A stretch of DNA of 64,000 nucleotides, taken from NCBI RefSeq assembly GCF_035917335.1, contig NZ_CP109067.1, positions 5,083,001 to 5,147,000 on the forward strand, written 5' to 3'. Below, one piece after another: positions 58,340 through 64,000 of the stretch (positions are counted from its first letter, which is position 1; the number at the start of each line of letters is the position of its first letter). The position numbers and the translations under genes were made by a program. The notes beneath the pieces are model-generated. The model saw only the letters and a program-made list of their open reading frames with translations, had not been told where the DNA came from and searched no databases. This stretch comes from Micromonospora sp. NBC_01813. Its GTDB lineage: Bacteria > Actinomycetota > Actinomycetes > Mycobacteriales > Micromonosporaceae.

Positions 58340-59962
58340 ATGACATCTGACCAGCCGGCCTCCCCGAATCCGGGGTGGAACGCGCCGACGGCGGCGCCGC
58401 ACGCACAGCAGCAGTGGGCGCCGCAGCAGCAACGGGGCGCCGCCGTGCCGGACCCGTCGACATCCCGGCCGGGGCCGCCTGCGCCACCACCGGTCCTCGG
58501 CGGCGCCGGGCCGCAGCCGGTGTCCGGGCCGCCGGGCTGGGCAGCGCCGCAGCCGGTGTCCGGCCCGCCCGGATGGGCGACGGCGCCCGGCCGTACCGCT
58601 GGCTCGGCGGCTGATCAGGCGGTGACCAACCGGGCGGCGGCGGCGAGTCGGGCCGCAGCCGGTACGGCCACCACGGCAGCAGCACGGGCGGCGGTGCCTG
58701 TCATGGGCCGGTCGGCGACGTCAGCTGGCCTCGGGGTGCCGGCGCTGGCGTCGGCTGGGGCCTCGGCCGCTGGTGCCGGGGTCCGGATCCGGCCGCGTCG
58801 GTTGCGGCCCAGCACCGGCCCGTTCGCGCTGGGGCAGTTGATCTTCTGGCAGTTGGCGGTGACCGCGCTGCTGGCCGCGTACCAGCGGGGGCCGGTCACC
58901 GCGTTGGTGGCCGCTGCGGTGCTGGTGCCGTTGGTCGCGCCGAGCGTGATCCGGGTACGCGGACGCTGGCTGTACCAGTGGTTGGCGGTGTGGCTGCGCT
59001 ACCGGTTGCGGTCCCGGCGGCTGCCGGTCGGCGGCGGCAACCGGGCGGCGGATCTGCTGCGTTTCGTCGAGGAGTCGGCCTCGGTGGGCACCGTCGAGGT
59101 GGGCAGGCGCACGACGGGGACGATCAGTCACCGTGGTGGTCTCTGCGGCGTACTGGAGCTCGATCCCGCCGACGGTTCGATGTTCGTCGGGTCCGCGCTG
59201 AGCCTGCCATCGCCGGCGGCGCTGCTGCCGGCCGCCGACCCGGCCACGCCGCCGATGGCGGTGCAGTTGCTGGTCCAGGTGGCGGCGGCGCCCCGGGCGA
59301 GCGGTGGGCGGGGGCTGGTGGAGCGCTCCTACCGGGAGCTCACCGGCGGCGAGGTGCCCGCGCACCGGCGCGCCTGGCTGGTGGTGCAGGCACTGCGTAC
59401 GCCGGACCAGTACACCGACGCCGCGTTGACCCCGGTGCTGGTGTCGGCGATGCGTCGGGTGCAGCGCCAGTTGAAGCAGGAGCGGACGCCGGCCCGGCTG
59501 CTTGGGCGCGACGAGCTGCTCGCGGCGGTCGGCTATCTCGCGCAGCTGCCCAGTCAGCCGGACGGCGGCAACGTCTACGGGACCGCCAGTGATCGGGTCG
59601 CCGCGCAGGAGACCTGGCAGGCGTGGTGGAGCGGCGACGTGCCGCAGGTCTGCCGCCGGCTGCTGCGCTGGCCGGAGCTTCCCTGGCAGCTGGACGACGT
59701 GCTGAAGCAGCTGCCGATGGTCAGCTCGGTGGTGTCGGTGGCGGTCACCCGCGAGGTGGCGCATCCGACGCAGACCGGTCCGCTGGAGGTGACGGTGTCG
59801 GCGGCGGTCCGGCTCACCGCTGCTGATGTGGCGGCGCTGGCCAGCGGCGACGAGGCGTTGACCGAGGCGGTACGGGAACGTGGTGGACGTACCGAGCGTA
59901 TCGACGGCGAGCATTCCCGTGGGCTGGCTGCCACTCTGCCGCTCGGGGGGTTCCTGCATTGA
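58340..59962 (+). CDS. eccE: EccE, type VII secretion membrane component
   Basis: 540 residues from ATG 58340. An unusual Pro/Gln/Ala-rich N-terminal extension of ~150 residues with PVSGPPGW repeats precedes two membrane helices (FALGQLIFWQLAVTALLAAY; TALVAAAVLVPLVAPSVI) and the EccE cytoplasmic domain (LYQWLAVWLRYRLRSRR, RGGLCGVLELDPADGSMFVG). EccE sits at the periphery of the ESX complex. It overlaps the next gene by TTGA. Confidence 0.92.
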   Translation: MTSDQPASPNPGWNAPTAAPHAQQQWAPQQQRGAAVPDPSTSRPGPPAPPPVLGGAGPQPVSGPPGWAAPQPVSGPPGWATAPGRTAGSAADQAVTNRAAAASRAAAGTATTAAARAAVPVMGRSATSAGLGVPALASAGASAAGAGVRIRPRRLRPSTGPFALGQLIFWQLAVTALLAAYQRGPVTALVAAAVLVPLVAPSVIRVRGRWLYQWLAVWLRYRLRSRRLPVGGGNRAADLLRFVEESASVGTVEVGRRTTGTISHRGGLCGVLELDPADGSMFVGSALSLPSPAALLPAADPATPPMAVQLLVQVAAAPRASGGRGLVERSYRELTGGEVPAHRRAWLVVQALRTPDQYTDAALTPVLVSAMRRVQRQLKQERTPARLLGRDELLAAVGYLAQLPSQPDGGNVYGTASDRVAAQETWQAWWSGDVPQVCRRLLRWPELPWQLDDVLKQLPMVSSVVSVAVTREVAHPTQTGPLEVTVSAAVRLTAADVAALASGDEALTEAVRERGGRTERIDGEHSRGLAATLPLGGFLH

Positions 59963-60648
59963 CCGATCCACTGTCGACTTTGCCGGTGGCCGGGTTACAC
60001 ACCGCCGGCCCGGAGGCGCTGGCCGACGTACGGTTGCTGGCCGGCGGCGATGGGCTGGTCGTCGGGCGCAACCGGCAGGGTGACCCGGTCGCGGTGCGGC
60101 TGTTCCGCCCCGAGCCGACCCGGCTGCTGCTGGTCGGCGGGGTGCGCTGCGCGCAGCTGCTCGCGTTGCGGGCGATGGCGCTCGGCGCCCACCTGTTCAT
60201 CCAGTCGGCCCGCGAGCCGGACTGGCTTGGTTTCCTGCACCAGTGTGGGCTGGGCCGGGAGTCGGCGTCGTTCCTGCCACCGGGCGTCACGCCGCCCGCT
60301 CCGCAGTCGCCGGCCCATCCGCAGTTGATGGTGGTGGACACCGGTCCGTCGATGGGGCCAGCGTCGGAGGCCGGGGTGCCATGGCGGGCGACCTTGGTGG
60401 TCCGCAACGACCTGGGCAGCTGGGATCTGGACACGCTGGTCCGCAGCGACCTGGTGGTGTTTCAGCGGTTGACCACGGCCGAGGCCACGTTGGCCGCGTC
60501 GACGCTCGGGTTCGCCGGTGCGCAGAGTTGGTTGGCCCGGATCCACCCGGAGATGGTCGGGCTGGTCAGCCAGGGTCGGCTGCAGTGGGTGATGCTGCAT
60601 CCGACGTCGATGGAGTCGGCGCTGCTCGGCTCAGTCGGTCGCGGCTGA
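59959..60648 (+). CDS. ESX-associated protein coupled to eccE, unknown function
   Basis: 229 residues from TTG 59959, overlapping eccE by four bases. It looks like an alpha/beta fold with a nucleotide-binding-like core (RLLLVGGVRCAQLLALRAMA; GAHLFIQSAREPDWLGFLH; QLMVVDTGPSMGP; SDLVVFQRLTTAEATLA). There is no Walker motif. The last gene of the secretion island, it ends within a terminator hairpin. Confidence 0.75.
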   Translation: MTDPLSTLPVAGLHTAGPEALADVRLLAGGDGLVVGRNRQGDPVAVRLFRPEPTRLLLVGGVRCAQLLALRAMALGAHLFIQSAREPDWLGFLHQCGLGRESASFLPPGVTPPAPQSPAHPQLMVVDTGPSMGPASEAGVPWRATLVVRNDLGSWDLDTLVRSDLVVFQRLTTAEATLAASTLGFAGAQSWLARIHPEMVGLVSQGRLQWVMLHPTSMESALLGSVGRG

Positions 60649-60663
60649 CGCGCCGCGACCGAC
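60634..60663. terminator. Bidirectional terminator at the end of the ESX island
   Basis: Perfect 11-bp inverted repeat (60634-60644 with 60653-60663, 8-base loop) that overlaps the stop of the last ESX gene and lies 16 bases before the convergent permease stop. Confidence 0.85.
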
Positions 60664-60679
60664 CGACCACCGCATCGCC

Positions 60680-62215
60680 TCAGCTGGCGCGCAGCTCCGC
60701 CAGGGAGGTGGCGCTGCGCAGGAACGTCAGTCCGATGGCGACGGTGGCCAGGGCTGCCAGGAGTGCGCCGCCGCCGAGTAGGGCAAGGTCGTCGACGGGC
60801 ACCGGGACCGCCAAGGTCACGCCGGGGTGCTCGATGATCACGCTGTGCTCTGCCCAGTCGGCATCGGTCCGGCACGCGTCGGCCGGCTCGCAGTAGGCCG
60901 TGCTGCGCGAGCCCGAGAAGACCTCGGTGCCGAGCGCGCGGATCATCGTCACCCCGGCGGTCATCGCGACCAGGATCGCCGGCACCAGCGGGGCGAGGGT
61001 CTGGACCAGGATGGACCGGGCCAGCACCCCGCGCGGCACGCCGGTGGCGACGAGTGCGGCGTTGGCGCGGCGTCGGTCGACGATGCTCTCGGCCACCGCG
61101 ACCGCCAGGCCGGCGGCGGCGATGACCAGCCCGAGCGCCACCGCGAGATGTACCAGGGTGACCGCGTCGAAGTAGAAGCTGTTGTCGTCGGGGTAGAAGG
61201 GTTGTCCGCTCTGCTCGGCGAGCATCCGGTTGACCTGTTCCCAACTGCCGAACATGGTCGCGAGGTATGCGCTGAATCCGGCGGTGCCGGCACCGAAGAG
61301 GACGCAGACGAGCAGCGCGGCGAAGGTCCGGGCGCCGTGCCACGGGTCGGCGATCAGTCGCCGGGCGGCGAGCAGCACGGCGGGTCGCCGGGCGAACCGC
61401 AGCAGGACCTGACCGGTGTGGTACGAGATCCAGCCGGTGCCGGTGGCCACTCCGATCGCGGTGGCCAGCGCCGCGGCACCGGCGATGACCGCGACGCCCC
61501 AAAGCGGTGCTTCGCGGTGGTTGGCCCAGTCCAGTAGCGGCTGGAACAGGAAGGTCACCGCCAGGCCACCGATGATCAGGAGGCCGGGCCATGGTCCGGG
61601 CCGGCCGACCCGCCCCCGGCGGCCGACGCCGAGCGGGGAGATGGTCACCGACTGCAGCATGACGGCGGCGACCCCGGCGGCCAGCAATGGAATGCCGACC
61701 ACGACCAGCGCCATCGCCCAGAGCGGCGGCAGCACATCGGTGGGCAGCCGCAGCAGGCCCTGCTCGTCGGGCCGGTGCAGCAGCGACCGGCCGATCAGGT
61801 AGGTTCCCAGGCCGGCCACCGAGCCGAGCCCGCTGGCCAAACCGGCTTCGGCGGCGGCGACGGCACGGACCTGCCCGGGAGTGCCGCCGGCCAGCCGGAT
61901 CGCGGCGAGTCTGCGGTTGCGGGCCGGGGCGCCGAGCCGGGCGCACTGCCCGGCGAGGGCGAGGACCGGGATGGCGAGCAGTAGCAGAGCAGTCGCGACA
62001 CCGGGCCGCAGCTCGGCTTCGGCGATCAGTGCCGGCCCGTACTGCGGGGACCGGTTGTTTCCGCTGCCGGCCACCGTCGGGATCGCGATGACGGTGGCGG
62101 CGGCAAGGAAGGTGAGGGTGGCGAGCAGCGCGGCGAACGCGGTGAGGGCGATCCGTACGGTGTCGGTGCGGGTGCCGGCAAGGGCGAGCCGCAGCAGGGT
62201 GGCCGGGCGGATCAC
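60680..62215 (-). CDS. ABC transporter permease (FtsX/MacB type)
   Basis: About 511 residues from GTG 62215, overlapping the ATPase stop (GTGA). It has about ten hydrophobic segments in the duplicated FtsX-like arrangement, with large extracytoplasmic loops and a Cys pair (YCEPADACR). The RRANAALVATGVPRGVLARS segment is the typical FtsX cytoplasmic coupling region. It works with the adjacent ATPase to export or extract an unidentified lipid, peptide or drug. Confidence 0.93.
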   Translation of the reverse strand: MIRPATLLRLALAGTRTDTVRIALTAFAALLATLTFLAAATVIAIPTVAGSGNNRSPQYGPALIAEAELRPGVATALLLLAIPVLALAGQCARLGAPARNRRLAAIRLAGGTPGQVRAVAAAEAGLASGLGSVAGLGTYLIGRSLLHRPDEQGLLRLPTDVLPPLWAMALVVVGIPLLAAGVAAVMLQSVTISPLGVGRRGRVGRPGPWPGLLIIGGLAVTFLFQPLLDWANHREAPLWGVAVIAGAAALATAIGVATGTGWISYHTGQVLLRFARRPAVLLAARRLIADPWHGARTFAALLVCVLFGAGTAGFSAYLATMFGSWEQVNRMLAEQSGQPFYPDDNSFYFDAVTLVHLAVALGLVIAAAGLAVAVAESIVDRRRANAALVATGVPRGVLARSILVQTLAPLVPAILVAMTAGVTMIRALGTEVFSGSRSTAYCEPADACRTDADWAEHSVIIEHPGVTLAVPVPVDDLALLGGGALLAALATVAIGLTFLRSATSLAELRAS

Positions 62216-62916
62216 GACCGGGTCGCCAGGGTGGCGGCCTGGCCGAGCCCGGCCGGGTCGATCTCGCCGTCGCGCAGGGTGATCTCCCGGTCGGCGTAGC
62301 CGGCGACCCGGGGCTCGTGGGTGACCAGCACGACGGCGGTCCGTTGCTCGCGGGCGAGCCGGACCAGGTGGGTGAGGACCTGCTCGCCGGCGAGGCTGTC
62401 CAACGCTCCGGTGGGTTCGTCGGCGAACAGCACCCGTGGCTCGGTGACCATCGCGCGGGCCATCGCGCACCGCTGCTGCTGGCCGCCGGACATCTCACCG
62501 GGCACCGTGTCGGCGTGGTCGGCGACACCGAGTCGGTCCAGCCAGGTGAGTGCCGTGGTCCGTGCTGCTCGCCGCCCCGTGCCGGCGAGTAGCAGCGGAA
62601 GCGCGACGTTCTCCGCAGCGGTCAACTCGGCGACGAGTTGGCCGAACTGGAACAGCACGCCGAACTCGGTGCGCCGCAGCACCGCGCGGGCCGACTCGGA
62701 GAGCAGGTCGACGCGTTGGTCGCGGTAGAGCACCTCGCCGGTGTCCGGACGCAGGATGCCGGCGAGACAGTGCAGCAGGGTGGACTTGCCGCAGCCGCTG
62801 GGCCCGGTGACGGCGACGATCTCACCTTCGGCAAGGTCGAGGGTGACCCCGCGCAGCGCCGGGGTGGCGCCGTACGACCGGACCACGCTTCGGCCCTGGA
62901 GCAGTGGGCTGTTCAC
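62212..62916 (-). CDS. ABC transporter ATPase (LolD/MacB type)
   Basis: 234 residues with Walker A GPSGCGKST, Q-loop LFQFGQLV, signature SGGQQQR, Walker B VLFADEPTGALD and the switch His in VTHEPRVA. GTG 62916 overlaps the PadR stop by four bases. It forms the energy-coupling subunit for the FtsX-type permease. Confidence 0.96.
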   Translation of the reverse strand: MNSPLLQGRSVVRSYGATPALRGVTLDLAEGEIVAVTGPSGCGKSTLLHCLAGILRPDTGEVLYRDQRVDLLSESARAVLRRTEFGVLFQFGQLVAELTAAENVALPLLLAGTGRRAARTTALTWLDRLGVADHADTVPGEMSGGQQQRCAMARAMVTEPRVLFADEPTGALDSLAGEQVLTHLVRLAREQRTAVVLVTHEPRVAGYADREITLRDGEIDPAGLGQAATLATRS

Positions 62917-63449
62917 TGGCGCACCTCCCGGTGCAGGTCGGCGACGCGCCCTACGGTGGTATCGAGCCAGCGCAGGTCGGCGTCGAGATGGTTGATGGCG
63001 TAGTCGGCGGCGACGATCTCGCCGAGGGTGGCCTCGGCGGTGGTCTTCGCGCGGGTGAGCTCACGGATCCGGGCGGCGTGTGCCGCTCGTTGGGCACCCA
63101 GGTAGCGCCGGGCACGGTCCGGGTCGTCGATGAGCAGGGCGACGACCACCTTTGCCAGCAGGGCGCTGGCGACGTGCGGGGCTGGCGGCTCGATGGTGTC
63201 GAGCCAGCCGGCGAGGGCGTCGCGGCCGGCGTCGGTGAGGGCGTACGAGGTCCGGTCCGGCCCGCCGGCCCGGTCGCGCTCGACCTCCTCGACGAGCCCG
63301 TCGCGTTGCAGCCGGCCGAGGGTGGCGTAGACCTGGCCGAACGCGATCGGTTTGGCTCGTGGCAGCCGTTGGTCGTGGTCACGCTTGAGCTCGTAGCCGT
63401 GCCGGGCCCCGCGGGACAGCAGGCCGAGAAGCACATGGACTGTGGACAC
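62913..63449 (-). CDS. PadR family transcriptional regulator of the ABC operon
   Basis: About 178 residues from GTG 63449. The winged-helix PadR domain is clear (VHVLLGLLSRGARHGYELKRD, KPIAFGQVYATLGRLQRDGL, TSYALTDAGRDAL) with the usual helical C-terminal dimerisation part. As first gene of the operon it probably represses its own promoter through the dyad at 63458-63474 and responds to the transported compound. Confidence 0.93.
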   Translation of the reverse strand: MSTVHVLLGLLSRGARHGYELKRDHDQRLPRAKPIAFGQVYATLGRLQRDGLVEEVERDRAGGPDRTSYALTDAGRDALAGWLDTIEPPAPHVASALLAKVVVALLIDDPDRARRYLGAQRAAHAARIRELTRAKTTAEATLGEIVAADYAINHLDADLRWLDTTVGRVADLHREVRQ

Positions 63450-63457
63450 CCCATGAC

Positions 63458-63474
63458 TATTCACTGAGCGAATA
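63458..63474. promoter_or_regulatory. PadR operator-like palindrome, AT-rich
   Basis: A 17-base palindrome TATTC-ACTGAGC-GAATA, pairing at 7 of 8 positions, 9 bases upstream of the PadR start. Confidence 0.5.
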
Positions 63475-63515
63475 GCTCGCGTCAAGCGCATTGGGGAAAC
63501 ATCGCCACCGGGGTT

Positions 63516-63534
63516 GTATACATCCGGTGTATAC
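63516..63534. promoter_or_regulatory. PadR operator-like palindrome before the second PadR gene
   Basis: GTATACA-TCCGG-TGTATAC, a perfect 7-bp dyad with 5-base spacer, 22 bases upstream of the second PadR start. It overlaps a plausible -10 (TATACA) and resembles known PadR-type operators. Confidence 0.6.
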
Positions 63535-63555
63535 ACGTGGGGTACAGTCGCCGGC

Positions 63556-64000
63556 ATGTCCCTTGGTCAGACCTTCCTCGGCCTGCTGGAAGCAGCCCCC
63601 CGGCACGGCTACGACCTGAAACGCAGCTACGACGAGCGGTTCGGTCGCAGCAAGCCGCTGCACTACGGGCAGGTCTACTCGACCCTGTCCCGGCTGCTGC
63701 GCGACGGGCTGGTCGAGGTCGACGGCGTGGTGCCCGGCGACGGCCCGGAGCGCAAGCGGTACGCGATCACCGATGCCGGTGTCACCGACGTCGCCCAGTG
63801 GCTGGCCAAGCCGGAGAAGCCGGACGCGTACCTGCAGAACACGCTGTACACGAAGGTGGTGCTGGCGCTGCTCACCGACCGCCCGGCCGCCGACCTGCTG
63901 GACGTGCAGCGCGCCGAGCACCTGCGGCTGATGCGGGAGTTGACCCGCCGCAAGACCGGCGGCGACCTGGCCGACCAGCTCATCTGCGACCACGCGCTGT
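63556..64000 (+). CDS. Second PadR family regulator (cut by the window end)
   Basis: 148 residues are visible: SLGQTFLGLLEAAPRHGYDL, then GQVYSTLSRLLRDGLVEVDG and RYAITDAGVTDVAQWLAKPE, a standard PadR winged helix. It is divergent from the first PadR, with a perfect dyad in its promoter. A transporter operon probably follows beyond the window. Confidence 0.92.
   Translation, partial: MSLGQTFLGLLEAAPRHGYDLKRSYDERFGRSKPLHYGQVYSTLSRLLRDGLVEVDGVVPGDGPERKRYAITDAGVTDVAQWLAKPEKPDAYLQNTLYTKVVLALLTDRPAADLLDVQRAEHLRLMRELTRRKTGGDLADQLICDHAL

Noticed and set aside
60462..62528. Arg/Pro-rich minus-strand frame overlapping permease and ATPase genes
   Set aside because: Alternate-frame shadow of both genes; the ABC signatures are in the other frame.
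1..64000. tRNA, rRNA or riboswitch
   Set aside because: No tRNA-like cloverleaf, rRNA segment or known riboswitch core was recognised by eye; a covariance-model search would be needed to exclude them.

Overview
The window is high-GC DNA with strong third-position G/C, many GTG and a few TTG starts, frequent 4-base gene overlaps, Scr1-type HTH/DUF397 pairs and a full type VII (ESX) secretion locus. This points to a filamentous actinomycete, most likely Micromonosporaceae; genus is an inference. No rRNA, tRNA or CRISPR array was recognised.

Layout. 1-19 kb is ordinary chromosome: a DUF5682 gene coupled to an upstream gene that is cut by the window edge, a cold-shock protein, a methyltransferase, a NarL-type two-component system, a large secreted protein of unknown function, an Uma2 nuclease, a secreted serine hydrolase, an LPxTG surface protein, a CE1759/CE1758-type flavin reductase and luciferase-like monooxygenase pair, a stand-alone condensation-domain protein and a glutamine amidotransferase. 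19.7-23.3 kb is an accessory patch: the C-terminal half of a YefM antitoxin, a frameshifted tail of a type I restriction subunit (HsdR), a DUF433/DUF5615 toxin-antitoxin pair, an HTH/DUF397 pair and small genes ending in a long inverted repeat.

23.3-60.6 kb is one type VII secretion island. Core machinery: eccB, eccD, eccC, eccE, two mycosins, WXG100 proteins, a Pro-rich EspB/PPE-like substrate and a beta-helix/AAA+ fusion where EccA would be expected. Its effector side is a polymorphic toxin locus read on the minus strand from 39.2 to 24.2 kb. Toxin modules follow in this order: YwqJ deaminase, papain-fold, RelA/SpoT, RelA/SpoT, papain-fold, papain-fold, Rossmann/FAD-like, calpain. All lie in a single reading frame with no stop codon for 15 kb. 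Between them, in a second frame, sit immunity genes: five paralogues of an unrecognised ~100-aa family and two Imm35/YrhB-type genes plus two broken Imm35 copies. One antisense gene lies inside the same frame. A SUKH (SMI1/KNR4) immunity gene follows the last toxin. Further immunity or toxin genes are spread through the secretion genes: an Imm35-SUKH-3 fusion, and a YwqJ deaminase/SUKH-3/SseB operon.

The most unusual observation is this uninterrupted toxin frame that runs over its own immunity genes. Either a ribosome starting at the N terminus makes a ~5,000-residue multi-warhead protein with nested immunity genes, or separate toxin cassettes have accumulated in one frame without stops. The window closes with a PadR/ABC transporter/permease operon and a second, divergent PadR gene cut by the window end.
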